64,000 bases of DNA, taken from the NCBI RefSeq assembly GCF_027359375.1, contig NZ_CP114779.1:806001-870000 (forward strand). The letters are read 5' to 3'. Made by a program: the position numbers and the translations under genes. Under the pieces are notes generated by a model. That model was not told the DNA's origin. It did no database searches and worked only from the letters and a program-made list of their open reading frames with translations. Positions 26,290 to 35,903 of the stretch are shown piece after piece. Every line of letters begins with the position of its first letter. The stretch's first letter is position 1. This DNA is from Prochlorococcus marinus str. MIT 0919. Lineage in GTDB: Bacteria > Cyanobacteriota > Cyanobacteriia > PCC-6307 > Cyanobiaceae.

Positions 26290-26445
26290 ATGCTATTAAA
26301 TGTTCTTGGGCTAATGAGATCTGAGCTAGGAGTAAATAATTCCACAATCAATTTTATTCTTATTTTCGCCACTTTAATGGTCGTAATATTACCATTATTA
26401 TTTGTACTTAGATCTAAAAAAGACAGGAGGGAGATTACTCTTTAA
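26290..26445 (+). CDS. Small single-pass membrane protein
   Basis: 51 residues from ATG 26290, with one helix (STINFILIFATLMVVILPLLF) and a basic tail (LRSKKDRREITL). It runs opposite to a larger antisense frame, but its composition is more protein-like. Confidence 0.5.
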   Translation: MLLNVLGLMRSELGVNNSTINFILIFATLMVVILPLLFVLRSKKDRREITL

Positions 26446-26482
26446 ATTTAAATTTCCATACCTCTAACAATAATCTAAAGAT

Positions 26483-27187
26483 TCAATTACTGGTTTTTCT
26501 GGGTAAGAATACCAGTGAAGCCATGCAGATCACAGAGATAAGAGGTCCTGGAGATAAATTAAAGCCAATACTAAATACAAAACCTAAGATTGATATAACA
26601 AGTCCAAACATTGAAGATCTCGCCATGGCTACCCGCAAAGAGGGAGCTTGGTGCAACCCCCATAAAGTTGGCATGGAAAGCAAAGCAATTACAAGGATTA
26701 CACCCATTGCAGCCATTGAACTGACTATGACAAGAGCAGTTGTGATCCCAAGAGCTATGTTTAAAAAAGGAACTCTTATACCACTTGCGGCAGCACCTTC
26801 TGGATCTAATCCAATATGAACAAGTTTGGAGTAACCGTACAACATCAAACAAATAAATGATGCGAAGGCGATAATGTTTCTTACTAAATCTCCGACATTA
26901 GCTGTTAATAAATCCCCGAAAAGAATCGATTCAAGGTCAATTCTTATTCCAAGTATGGGGATCAGAAGAACCCCTAGTCCTAGCGATCCAGCAAGTATTG
27001 TGTTCATTACTGCTTCATAACTTTCATTTTTTTTATTTGTCAAACTTTCTGCTATAAGCGCTCCTGACAACCCACTGAGAATTCCCCCAATAGACGGGTC
27101 AACTCCAAGTGCTACTGCCAAAGCCAAGTCTGGCAATGAGAGAAATTCTTGATCTTTATGAGCTGGAAATATCAGAGTTGGATACAT
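26483..27187 (-). pseudogene. 5'-truncated ZnuB-like ABC permease
   Basis: 234 residues. From LPDLALAVALGVDPSIGGI onward it is highly similar to the znuB product at 43942 across the rest of the length, including GLGVLLIPILGIRIDLESI and NLSPGPLISVI. The first two membrane segments are replaced by MYPTLIFPAHKDQEF, an unrelated polar sequence. No ABC ATPase or binding protein is next to it. The body is open and well conserved, so loss of the front may be recent; a functional hybrid is possible but unlikely. Confidence 0.75.
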
Positions 27188-27358
27188 CCAGAATTGAGCA
27201 CCTTAAAAATAAATCAAACGCACCAAGATGCGACCCGATGACAGAATAAAAGAAGTTTTTTTCAGGATTAATTCTAAAAATCACTAAGAACAGTAATCCA
27301 GAAAAAAGCGAAGCCCTTTTAAGTGCTCTGCTGAGTTAACACTTTTCAAAACAGAAGT

Positions 27359-27390
27359 AAAAAAAAAACCAAGCTTTATAGATAGCTTGG
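27359..27390 (-). terminator. Terminator of folE
   Basis: On the minus strand CCAAGC ... GCTTGG forms a 6-bp stem followed by a run of about ten T. It lies 60 bases after the folE stop. Confidence 0.8.
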
Positions 27391-27450
27391 GGTATGAGTG
27401 TGAACCTTATGCTTCAAAGAAAACTGATCACAAATTCTTGAAGTGTAAGC

Positions 27451-28197
27451 CTAATAAGTCTTAGCAACATTTGATTGCTGCCTAACAAGCTCAAAGAACT
27501 CTTGCTTCAAACTTGAATCATGACGAAAATCACCTCTAACAACTGAATTAATCATGCTTGTATCTGGCTCTTTAACACCTCGCCATTTCATACAGTAATG
27601 CTGAGCCTTTACAATAATGCCCAAGCCTTTAGGTTCACATAAACGTTCAATTTCATCTGCGAGTATCATCACAGCTTCTTCTTGAATATGAGGTCGAGAA
27701 AAAACCCAATCAGCTACTCTTGCAAACTTTGAAAGACCTATCACTTTCTCACCTGGTTTAATTCCAATCCAACAATCACCTAAAATTGGCACTAAATGAT
27801 GAGAGCACGCAGATCGAACAGTAATTGGTCCAACAGTATATATTTCATCTAAGTTCTTATCATTTGGGAAACTAGTAACTTTTGGCTGTTGATAAAATCT
27901 GCCTTTAAAAACTTCATTGATATACATTCTTGATACTCTTTCTGCTGTTTCTTGCGTATTATGGTCATTATCAATATCAATCAATAAAGTTTTCAGTAAA
28001 TCTCTCACTCGAGTAGCGACCTCTTTCTCAAGAGTTTCTAACTCACCGGGTAAAATATAATCAGAAATATTATCATTTGCATGAAATCTGGCTCCATTAG
28101 CCTTTATACGTTCGCGAATTATTTCTGATACTAACTTGCATGAGATCTTTTCTTGTAGATCATCTTTAATATTCTCATTAGGTGCTGTAGAAGTCAT
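27451..28197 (-). CDS. folE: GTP cyclohydrolase I
   Basis: 248 residues. Family motifs: GRFYQQPKVTSF, SACSHHLVPILGDCWIGI (zinc Cys and His), VIGLSKFARVADWVFSRPHIQE and KAQHYCMKWRGV (second zinc Cys). Converts GTP to dihydroneopterin triphosphate, the first step of folate synthesis. The N-terminal 40 residues are longer than in some bacteria. A terminator follows. Confidence 0.95.
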   Translation of the reverse strand: MTSTAPNENIKDDLQEKISCKLVSEIIRERIKANGARFHANDNISDYILPGELETLEKEVATRVRDLLKTLLIDIDNDHNTQETAERVSRMYINEVFKGRFYQQPKVTSFPNDKNLDEIYTVGPITVRSACSHHLVPILGDCWIGIKPGEKVIGLSKFARVADWVFSRPHIQEEAVMILADEIERLCEPKGLGIIVKAQHYCMKWRGVKEPDTSMINSVVRGDFRHDSSLKQEFFELVRQQSNVAKTY

Positions 28198-28362
28198 AAA
28201 TTCTGTGTTAAATAAACAAAAACCAGATAACCTTTAATTTAAGAGCTTTGACCCTATCATACTGGATTAGCATTCCATATAGGGAAAACACTCACTTGAT
28301 AGGTCTAACAAAGATTTGAATGATCAAGGTAAAAAATTTAACTTATCTAGGTCTCAAGAGCA

Positions 28363-28584
28363 ATGTGGTCATTCAAAAGCTTTTGCAGCATCTTTCATGA
28401 TTTGATCTTGTTCAGGGAACTGCCTTATGGTTGGTTTGATGAAAGAGCGCAGAGAGACCTATCATTTCATTGGAGCATGAGATTCTTAAATAATCGCTTT
28501 AAGAGAAGCGATTTTATTAAACCCTTGCTATCGGAAGAGCCTAGGAACTTTTTAATCAAAAGTGAAATGTCGCTATGCGGATAG
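28363..28584 (+). CDS. Possible hypothetical protein
   Basis: 73 residues with LFRELPYGWFDERAQRDLSF; rich in Phe, Arg and Trp. No family recognised and no clear ribosome-binding site. Weak. Confidence 0.35.
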   Translation: MWSFKSFCSIFHDLILFRELPYGWFDERAQRDLSFHWSMRFLNNRFKRSDFIKPLLSEEPRNFLIKSEMSLCG

Positions 28585-28663
28585 ATTAGAGGGAGTAGGC
28601 CGTTTATCCCTCCACTGCATTCCAATTCTGTGAGGTTCTCGCAAGTTCAAATTTCTTAGCGTT

Positions 28664-28792
28664 TCATTTTCGATTCCTTAACTCTTCAACGATGGAGTCC
28701 CATTTTTTACCAGCTTTTCTATGCTCTGCTTCTTTCCCTCTCGCAACAAGAGTCAAAATAAGGCTCTTAATCCTCTTTAGAAGATGGTTCAT
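28664..28792 (-). CDS. Small basic protein
   Basis: 42 residues from ATG 28792: MNHLLKRIKSLILTLVARGK then a charged helical end KKWDSIVEELRNRK. Composition and intact frame support it; unknown family. Confidence 0.6.
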   Translation of the reverse strand: MNHLLKRIKSLILTLVARGKEAEHRKAGKKWDSIVEELRNRK

Positions 28793-29233
28793 CAGAAGTG
28801 AGTATTAGTTGTTTCTTTTGGCATCTTAAGAGTATGTTCATCTTGTGTTTTTCTTTACTCATTTTAGTTACTTGCATTCAGATTTGCCTGTCCTCAAAAC
28901 AGCTCAAGTCATCCCACTTATTCTTCGACAGCTTTCCATTTAAACTTTGCTATCGATGGAAATAATAAATTGCATAGAGTAATTCCAAATGAAGGGCTAT
29001 TCATGAACAACAATAAATATGAATATCCATTAGAATCAGTAAGGTCAAATGCGCTTGTCCACTAAATCAAAAAGTATCCTCCTTTAAAGCAAGTTTTTTT
29101 TAAAGGAATTGCAGATTCTCAATCGGGCTTAGTTACATCAAGAAAGTTTCGGTAACTCTATCGCTTCAAAGGAAGCCAAACGCTGCTAAATCTATAATGT
29201 AGTTTATACTAATAAAGATACGTTACCTAAAAA
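28793..29233. other. Sparse region with a decayed reading frame
   Basis: Between about 28870 and 29062 on the + strand a frame without a proper start runs from TAG to TAA and reads protein-like (STAFHLNFAIDGNNKLHRV, then NKYEYPLESVRSNALVH). It may be the tail of a lost gene. The remainder shows nothing. Confidence 0.35.
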
Positions 29234-30184
29234 ATGGATCCTAATAAAAAAAAATTGGTCAAAAGATACAATAAATACTTAAGTGGAATTACCTGGTTAA
29301 ATAATAATTGCCTATGTGGCAATTCAACAGGAATTAACCTTTTTAAAAAAGATAGGTATGGTATTAAAAATCCAGTTTGTCTTTGCTTGGAATGTGGAAT
29401 TATAAGGGCAAACCCTATACCGCCATCTGCTGAAATGGATAATTTTTATAGCAGTGATTTATATCGACAAATATATGATGATGAAGATCTAGAGAACTAT
29501 TTTGATAGAAAAGTCGAGTTAGCCCTTTCTAAACCATCTATCATTTTTGATGCATTGAACCCATTAGTTAAATTTAAAGATAAGAAGTCTATATTAGAAA
29601 TAGGCTGTGCTGGAGGATGGAATCTTTTACAATTCAAGAATAATGGTTATACTGACATAGTTGGGTTTGAGCCAGGGAAATATTACAGGGAAATGGGTGC
29701 AAAAAAACTAGGTCTAGACATCCGTTATGGTTTTCTAGAGGAAGCACTAAAGGAAGGGAAAAAATATGATATAATTATTCTTAATCATGTGATTGAGCAT
29801 ATTCTAAACCCATTAGAAGTTTTAAATAAGATTTCTAGACTCCTAGAAGAGAAAGGAATACTTTACCTTGGGGTTCCAAACATACAAAGGTATGATATTG
29901 GCCAAATACAAAATGCTCACTATTGGTATTTTTCTCCATTGAACTTTGCTAAATTAATTACTACAGCACAATATAAAATAATAGATTTTGGAGATGATTC
30001 GATTCATATGTACTTTGTAGTTGAAAAAAATAATTTACTAGAAAATAGTATTAAAGAATGGATTAAACCAGATTTTATTTTAAAGCAAGAAAGGAACCAA
30101 CTAATTTTCAAAGCTATGATTCAACCAATCAAAAAATACCTAATTGCTCTTAAAAAATTACTTTCTATAGAATTCAAAATCTAA
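29234..30184 (+). CDS. Class I SAM methyltransferase with N-terminal zinc-ribbon-like motif
   Basis: 316 residues. Residues 27-55 hold CLCG ... CLCLECG, a likely zinc ribbon, followed by a segment seen also in the 51314-52309 protein (NPIPPSAEMDNFY versus NPRPSKESMDIYY). SAM motif I is ILEIGCAGGW (about 121-130), then DIIILNHVIEHI and LEEKGILYLGVPN. The pattern fits C- or O-methyltransferases of sugar and surface modification pathways. Very AT-rich and isolated, so probably acquired (inference). Confidence 0.85.
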   Translation: MDPNKKKLVKRYNKYLSGITWLNNNCLCGNSTGINLFKKDRYGIKNPVCLCLECGIIRANPIPPSAEMDNFYSSDLYRQIYDDEDLENYFDRKVELALSKPSIIFDALNPLVKFKDKKSILEIGCAGGWNLLQFKNNGYTDIVGFEPGKYYREMGAKKLGLDIRYGFLEEALKEGKKYDIIILNHVIEHILNPLEVLNKISRLLEEKGILYLGVPNIQRYDIGQIQNAHYWYFSPLNFAKLITTAQYKIIDFGDDSIHMYFVVEKNNLLENSIKEWIKPDFILKQERNQLIFKAMIQPIKKYLIALKKLLSIEFKI

Positions 30185-30372
30185 AAGGTTAGATCTAGAT
30201 TTATCTGAACTAGCTAGTTTGTTTTAAATCATTTTTAGATTTTCAGGTATAGCTAGTACCTGCTTTTAACCTTATAATTTTCACATTATTACAAATCAAA
30301 AAAACAGGCTAAGCTGCTTACGCTTTTCGCAAGTCAGCTGTATATCGCAAACTGAGCCGCAAAGAATTCTAC

Positions 30373-30537
30373 TTACACTTCATAGACCTTACAAGTAGAT
30401 TTACTAGGATGAAGTTCGCATTCCTTTTCCCAGGAAAAATCTTGCTTTACTTCAGTCAAGTTACGAGAGGGATTGTTAATATAATCGATATCTCTAAGTG
30501 GATCTTTAACGATAGTGAATGGAGTCCTTAGCTTCAT
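30373..30537 (-). CDS. Small protein with CP12-like cysteine motif
   Basis: 54 residues from ATG 30537. It ends ECELHPSKSTCKVYEV, which resembles the C-terminal CP12 motif (Cys, about 8 residues, Cys-x-Val-Tyr). In CP12 this cysteine pair forms a redox-sensitive loop that binds GAPDH. The rest of CP12, including its N-terminal pair, is absent. Function is inference only. Confidence 0.55.
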   Translation of the reverse strand: MKLRTPFTIVKDPLRDIDYINNPSRNLTEVKQDFSWEKECELHPSKSTCKVYEV

Positions 30538-30746
30538 AATTACCCCTATTCGATTACTTGAATTTTAGCATATCTTTTCATATTAAAATTACAGTTATTA
30601 CTAAAGTATTTAAACTTAGTGATTCTTACTAACCAAAGTTTTACTAACCGAAATGGGTGATATGTACCAAATACATTCCTTTGGTTTACATCATTAGTTA
30701 TTTCTAAAACCAAGAACAAAGTAATCTTTCTACTGCAAGAAATATC

Positions 30747-31091
30747 ATGCATAAAACCTTTTTTAAAGATGTCTTTCCCGACTCATTCTTTTGTCCAATG
30801 ATAACTATTTATGTTGTCTTTGATAGTCAAATAGAGGAGCTCAAGCGTAAACAGCATCAAGACGAGTTCGCCAATCTTGACATTTCCCGCAACAGACTTA
30901 AGGAGAGCTATCAGTCACGTATCAAAGTCATCGATGAACGTGAGCATGAGCTTCAAGAAAAGCTAAAGGGGCCCGCACCAGCAGCAGAAAAAACCAACTT
31001 GCTTGTGAAAAATCTGAAAAAGGCTTGCCTAATGCTTAGCCTTTTCCAATGGCCAAGCGATAAGGGTCATCAACGAACTACGAGGGGGTAA
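30747..31091 (+). CDS. Possible coiled-coil protein or remnant
   Basis: 114 residues. Residues 30-75 (IEELKRKQHQDEFANLDISR ... DEREHELQEKLKG) are a strong helix pattern; both ends look unlike coding sequence. It could be a piece of an eroded gene. No relatives recognised. Confidence 0.35.
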   Translation: MHKTFFKDVFPDSFFCPMITIYVVFDSQIEELKRKQHQDEFANLDISRNRLKESYQSRIKVIDEREHELQEKLKGPAPAAEKTNLLVKNLKKACLMLSLFQWPSDKGHQRTTRG

Positions 31092-31153
31092 GCAAGATGC
31101 TTTTTATTGGAATTTCTATAGAGAGTCTTGAGAGAAGAAATCCATTCAAAGCC

Positions 31154-31333
31154 TTAAAACGACATTAACTGAGCATTATGCAAACGCCTAGCTTTCCTTT
31201 TCCTTGCAGCACTGTTGGCATTTAATATCGACTGATCGTGGTACTTACTTCCATTAGCAGTCGAAATCAACTGTGCTCTATGCAAACGTTGAGCTCTTTT
31301 CAGGTGAGAGCGGATTAAGGGAAGAGAGTTCAT
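31154..31333 (-). CDS. Possible small basic protein with internal repeat
   Basis: 59 residues from ATG 31333 within a longer frame. Two similar pieces are seen: RAQRLHRAQLIS and KARRLHNAQLMS. High Arg/Ser/Ala. No further evidence. Confidence 0.4.
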   Translation of the reverse strand: MNSLPLIRSHLKRAQRLHRAQLISTANGSKYHDQSILNANSAARKRKARRLHNAQLMSF

Positions 31334-31597
31334 TACATTGCTCCAAAATGGCAACCCCGTTCCCTGTTGCCAATACATGCATCCCAACAGAGGGGGGAGG
31401 GACGAACGTTCTAAAAGTGTAGCAACAGATACCAAAAATAAGCCTTAGGGGGAAATGCTTAATTCAAAATGCCTTAAGTATTCATTTGTTGTTTTGATCC
31501 CGGTAAGCAGCTTTAAGAACCACCTATCAAGACTCGCTGCTGATTAGATAAAAGCTTGCTGAGATAGCAATACTTTCTCAATGGACCTGGCCACAGA

Positions 31598-31990
31598 TTA
31601 TAAATTCCAAGTAGAAAGATCAGTAGTGCCGGATGACCTTTGCATCCAAGCAATTTTCCATGTTTGATCTATTTTCTTGAAAATCATTGAATAACTTGAT
31701 AAATCATTATTTTGCTGACCTTTAAAACTAAATGCTTCTTTCAAAGTAAAAGCTGCAAAGCCCCAGTCTGAATTCACTTCTAATCGGTGAATCTTTACTA
31801 ATTCAGAAAGCTCAACAAGCAAATCTGCGTTGCTATACATTCCAACAAGAGCTTCTGCAGTAATAGGGTTCCCACTTGGCCTAATAGCCAAGAAGTCATC
31901 TGTAACATTAGAGATCAAAAAAGACTTATTTTCGGCTCGATTTGCAAAACCTTTTATAAGAGCTTCTATGTGCTGAGAACCTGAAGGCAA
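31598..31990 (-). CDS. SnoaL-like / NTF2-fold protein
   Basis: 130 residues. The helical start (IEALIKGFANRAENKSFLISNVTDDFLAIR) and the beta-rich end (YSMIFKKIDQTWKIAWMQRS) follow the NTF2/SnoaL pattern with TWKIAWM as the last strand. Such folds bind small molecules; the ligand is unknown. Confidence 0.6.
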   Translation of the reverse strand: MPSGSQHIEALIKGFANRAENKSFLISNVTDDFLAIRPSGNPITAEALVGMYSNADLLVELSELVKIHRLEVNSDWGFAAFTLKEAFSFKGQQNNDLSSYSMIFKKIDQTWKIAWMQRSSGTTDLSTWNL

Positions 31991-32086
31991 TGTTTTAAGC
32001 GTTGTCTTTAAAGAATCTCATACCGCGAGAAATCAGTCTGTATATTTTGACAAAGAGGATCACGTAATGACATTTTAGGCATGAAG

Positions 32087-32115
32087 AAGGGGGACGTATT
32101 TCGATGTCCCCCTTT
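32087..32115. terminator. Hairpin terminator between genes
   Basis: AAGGGGGAC (32087-32095) pairs with GTCCCCCTT (32106-32114) around a 10-base loop, followed by T. Probably ends the minus-strand DUF3764 transcript. Confidence 0.75.
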
Positions 32116-32237
32116 GAGTCCAGCTCTTATTTTCACTCAGCAAGCTTGGACTCCTTTTTCAGTAATAGCGAAAACAACCACAACACGCCAAGAGTAAAAA
32201 CACCTCTTTTGAAATTGCCTCCAATAGTGATAAGCAA

Positions 32238-32519
32238 CTAATCAACAATCCAAGTTGACTGCTCAAGGCTGGTCATCTCAACATCATGAGTAGAGATCCA
32301 TTCACCATTAGCTGCAAGAAACTTATCTAACCCCCCTTCATGATGCTGATGAATGACAATTACCTTCTGAGGGTCTTCCTTGTTCACTCCTCTATATAGA
32401 GGCTTAATCCCGTACTCAGCATGTCTTCGATTAGCTTCATCACTATCAAAAATGGCTGACCACTCCCTAAAAGTTCCATTAAGTTTGAAAGTAACAACAG
32501 TCGTTTCCAGTGTCATCAA
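32238..32519 (-). CDS. DUF3764 family protein
   Basis: 93 residues. Follows the picocyanobacterial DUF3764 pattern: TVVTFKLNGTFREWSAIFDS, HAEYGIKPLYRGVNKEDPQK and VIVIHQ, with ANGEWISTHDV near the end. A dimeric alpha-beta barrel type fold is likely from length. Function unknown. Confidence 0.8.
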   Translation of the reverse strand: MMTLETTVVTFKLNGTFREWSAIFDSDEANRRHAEYGIKPLYRGVNKEDPQKVIVIHQHHEGGLDKFLAANGEWISTHDVEMTSLEQSTWIVD

Positions 32520-32613
32520 AAAATAGCAATTACATTAGGATTGCACTTTTCAAATCAAATTTCTTCATCAGCGGCATTTCTTCAGGCTCCACTGACAAAA
32601 GCAAACAATAGAT

Positions 32614-32985
32614 ATGGCAATTAAAGAGAGCAATGAAGAAAGGAGAGCACGCTTCAAGGCAATGTCTAGCGATGAGAGAAAAGCTTTGATTAGGGAAAAA
32701 ATGAAAGCCGAGAAATTACAAGAAGGAAGTGGGATACCAGGGAAAGATTTGACTTCTTATGACCAAGATGAGATCTGGGAACTAATCCAAGTGACTAGTT
32801 TCTTACCTGAGATGCTAACCAAGCCGACAACAACGAAGCCAAAGGCTCCGAATAGAAGAAAATTAGTAATTACTTGGATACTGGTTGCAATAGCTGTAAC
32901 TGGTGGGATGGTCTTGTATTACAAGCAATATCCATCACCAGAAGTAAGAAAAGAACTCTCAGTAGGTGGAATGTTTGATGATTAA
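32614..32985 (+). CDS. Single-pass membrane protein with charged N-terminus
   Basis: 123 residues. A helical, charged part (EERRARFKAMSSDERKALIR) comes before one membrane segment (LVITWILVAIAVTGGMVLYY, about 84-104) and a short acidic tail. No family recognised. Confidence 0.65.
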   Translation: MAIKESNEERRARFKAMSSDERKALIREKMKAEKLQEGSGIPGKDLTSYDQDEIWELIQVTSFLPEMLTKPTTTKPKAPNRRKLVITWILVAIAVTGGMVLYYKQYPSPEVRKELSVGGMFDD

Positions 32986-33280
32986 ATAGCGAAAACTCAC
33001 GATCTAGTCTTCAAACTGTTTGTGAAAACATTTATTGACTGAATATATAAGCTATATATCTCCACTAACTTCCTTGAATTCATAAAGATCTTCTTTTTGT
33101 TTCCGACAAATCTCATCTTTTATTTGAGGTGAATTCTCTCTATCCAAACAATGGTTTACAAGAGGTCAATCTTTTGTGTTCAAAGGAAAGGCTATGTCCA
33201 GTTCACAGCATGCCAAATAAAAAACATCCCTAACTCAAAATGGCTAAATCTAGTTCAGTCTTTCGAACTTTTTACCGAAC

Positions 33281-34630
33281 TCACACATCATGACTAGCCG
33301 TAGGGATTGGATAAGTTGCTGAAATATTTGCTCCAACTGCATTGAGTTTTTCTGCCAAGTCTTCATAGCCTCTATCAAGGTGTGCCAAGCCCTGCACAAT
33401 ACTTGTTCCATTTGCAGCAAGGCTTGCTAACACCATTGCAGCGCAAGATCTTAAATCACCTCCTGTAATTGAAGTTGCTGTTAAATTGTTATCCCCTATA
33501 ACAAAGGCAGTATTTCCGTCCAACAAAATCTTTGCTCCCATTCTCTGCAATTCGCCTACATGCTGCATTCTGTTTTCAAAGACAGTTTCTTCAATTTTTG
33601 AAGTCCCCTTCGCCGTAGTCATCACTGCCATAAAAGGGGCTTGGAGATCCGTCGGAAATCCTGGATAAGGACTTGTTGTTATATCAACTGCTTTAAGATT
33701 TTTCCTTGGGATGATGCTAAGAGTTTTACCCGAGAATTCGATTAAACAGCCACATTCTTGCAACTTTAAAATCACTGTCTCTAAGTGTTGCGGAATAACA
33801 GGAGAGATCGTCAAGGGAGAACGTGTAATTGCTGCTGCCATGAGAAATGTTCCAGCCTCTATACGGTCTGGCATTACTGAATGACTGCATCCACTGAGTC
33901 GCTCAACACCTTCAATAGTTATCCGCGAAGTTCCTGCACCTTTAATGATGGCACCCATCGCGTTCAGCATCCGTGCTAAATCTTGAATTTCAGGTTCGTG
34001 TGCTGCGTTCTCAAGAATTGTCATTCCCGAAGCAAGAGTAGCTGCCATCAATAGGGTTTCGGTAGCTCCAACACTCTTACATCGGAATTTAATGCGTGCA
34101 CCTATTAATCTCTTTTGAGGTGTCATCACCTTTGCAACAACATAATCATTCTCAATTTCAACTCGTGCTCCTAAAGACCTCAAACCTTGAATATGCTCAT
34201 CAATAGGTCTTGCCCCTATTTGACAACCACCAGGTAATGGGATTTGGACTTCCCCAAGCCTCGTAAGAAGAGGCCCTATGCAAAAAAAACTAGCTCTAAG
34301 GGAATGAAAAATATCGCGAGGTAAGCTCTTTGAGATAAGATTCATGCCACTGGTTCTTATCTCTAATTTACTTTGGTTACGTCTCATCATTATGCCAATC
34401 GAAACGAACAGCTGAGACATAGCATCAACATCAGCTAGACGAGGTACATTAGACAGGCATACACATCTATCTGTTAGCAAAGCTGCAGCCATGAGAACCA
34501 AGGCAGAGTTCTTAGCTCCACTAACTCTAATATGACCAGATAATTTTTGTCTGCCTAGAATTTGCCAATATCTAGGTAAATGATTATCGTTAAAAGTCAC
34601 TGTATTAGCGATATTAAAAATGAGGGGCAA
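33281..34630 (-). CDS. murA: UDP-N-acetylglucosamine 1-carboxyvinyltransferase
   Basis: 449 residues, full length. Motifs: [15 protein letters not shown] at the start, the active-site loop [10 protein letters not shown] with catalytic Cys136, and [15 protein letters not shown]. Transfers enolpyruvate from PEP to UDP-GlcNAc, the first committed step of peptidoglycan synthesis. The 20 residues before the family start are extra and the true start may be later. Confidence 0.96.
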   Translation of the reverse strand: MPLIFNIANTVTFNDNHLPRYWQILGRQKLSGHIRVSGAKNSALVLMAAALLTDRCVCLSNVPRLADVDAMSQLFVSIGIMMRRNQSKLEIRTSGMNLISKSLPRDIFHSLRASFFCIGPLLTRLGEVQIPLPGGCQIGARPIDEHIQGLRSLGARVEIENDYVVAKVMTPQKRLIGARIKFRCKSVGATETLLMAATLASGMTILENAAHEPEIQDLARMLNAMGAIIKGAGTSRITIEGVERLSGCSHSVMPDRIEAGTFLMAAAITRSPLTISPVIPQHLETVILKLQECGCLIEFSGKTLSIIPRKNLKAVDITTSPYPGFPTDLQAPFMAVMTTAKGTSKIEETVFENRMQHVGELQRMGAKILLDGNTAFVIGDNNLTATSITGGDLRSCAAMVLASLAANGTSIVQGLAHLDRGYEDLAEKLNAVGANISATYPIPTASHDV

Positions 34631-34696
34631 GCTGTAAGGTTGAACAGTTCCTTGCCCAGATATTCAGGTTCAATAGATAATTTTTATATATCACAC

Positions 34697-35029
34697 CTAT
34701 GATGTAGTGATTAATTGATTTGACGTGTCTTTAGGTGGCAAAAGCTTGCGCAATTGACCAGTAATATTTTCACAACGGGTACCTCTTTTTAAGTAAGGCT
34801 CATCACTTCTAACCTCAACAGAACATTCTCTTTTTCTCTTATCACTCCAGGAAATCAAAACGTTTACTTTTGATTTATAACCTAAACTGCCAACACTTTC
34901 TTGAGCGAATATCTGCGCATGCGTACTGAATTCTGTAGAAATACGTAAGCCAACTTCTTCAAGAACATTTTGCAAACTGCCCATCAAGCAATCGCTCGCC
35001 ACCTCACTGAAATACTGGAAATAAGCCAT
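34697..35029 (-). CDS. Conserved-looking hypothetical protein
   Basis: 110 residues. Pattern: helical start, then strands SKVNVLISWSDKRKRECSVEVRSDEPYLKRGT and a C-terminal helix (ENITGQLRKLLPP). The layout looks well ordered and coding; I could not name the family. Lies 66 bases upstream of murA on the same strand, so co-transcription with murA is likely. Confidence 0.65.
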   Translation of the reverse strand: MAYFQYFSEVASDCLMGSLQNVLEEVGLRISTEFSTHAQIFAQESVGSLGYKSKVNVLISWSDKRKRECSVEVRSDEPYLKRGTRCENITGQLRKLLPPKDTSNQLITTS

Positions 35030-35500
35030 TCTGCCTACAAGAGCTAGTAGATAACGTATTTTTAAATACCCATTCCTGGGTAGTCCCCATACCCAAACTC
35101 TACCACTTAAATATAAACTTATTGCGAAGTTTTAGTTTTCTCTTAAGGTTTTTTGGGAAAAACGTCTTATGAAGTGCATGGAATTATTATTTTGTTGGAC
35201 GTATTAATTGTCGAAGATGATCTTATCCTCTTGGATTTCTCAAGCCAAGAGCTTGGGTGAGCAAAAATAAAGATGTGGCTAAAGCCATCTTAAGTCTAGA
35301 GTTTCTTATTCTGAATAAAGATATTCCTATCAGAAGAGAGCTGTTGGTTATGAATAACAAAAACTTTATTCATAACTAGGAATAAACCCTCTTTTTGATA
35401 CTTACAAATAATGAGTCAAGTTAAACCAATCTCCCGTAAAATGAATTGATGTTTCCCACTCGTCATAAAAAGAAAGATCTCTTGGCCCGTTGCAATTCAT
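35030..35500. other. Intergenic region with a gene fragment
   Basis: Apart from the response-regulator fragment at 35187-35260 no supported frame was found. Downstream an AT-rich stretch leads to the small gene at 35501. Confidence 0.3.
35187..35260 (+). pseudogene. Response-regulator remnant
   Basis: The frame reads LLDVLIVEDDLILLDFSSQE and stops; it matches the start of the response regulator at 47060-47650 (LLDVLIVEDDLILLDFLTQE). Only about 22 codons remain. Third-position differences show the copy is not fresh. Confidence 0.75.
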
Positions 35501-35665
35501 TCATAAGTAATAACGACTAGCCATTTCTTCAAGCATCTTGCGGACGTGCTCGTCTCCAGCGTTGGTCTCTTCTTTTAACTTCTCACATGCTCCTTTAACT
35601 TGCATCCACACCACCTCCATCACTTCTCTCTCTTTTTCTGAAGGCTTCCATTTAGATGTTTCCAT
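35501..35665 (-). CDS. Small helical hypothetical protein
   Basis: 54 residues from ATG 35665. Charged and helical (KEREVMEVVWMQVKGACEKL), ending RKMLEEMASRYYL. Intact; family not recognised. Confidence 0.6.
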   Translation of the reverse strand: METSKWKPSEKEREVMEVVWMQVKGACEKLKEETNAGDEHVRKMLEEMASRYYL

Positions 35666-35754
35666 ATAAAAAATAATAGAAGCAATCAGTAGTAAATTAG
35701 ATCGCTAGGCTCATTAATTGTACATTCAAGGGAAAAAGTCATTTCGCTAAAAAA

Positions 35755-35800
35755 GTATGGCATCAAAAGATCCCTAACTACTGGTTAATAAAACCCAAGC
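35755..35800 (+). repeat. Degenerate EVE-start repeat copy
   Basis: ATGGCATCAAAAGATCCC then CTAACTACTGGTTAATAAAA matches the repeat core with small gaps. See the finding at 45327. Confidence 0.6.
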
Positions 35801-35903
35801 CTAAATTCAGATCCTTTTTTATGGTAGGGACCTAAGGGATTTCCCTTGAAAGCACTTGAACTTTATGGACCGTGGGTCCATCAGATCCAATGTCCAATGA
35901 TTG

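Noticed and set aside
26136-26372. 78-residue minus-strand frame
   Set aside because: Composition is poor and it overlaps the better small plus-strand gene at 26290.
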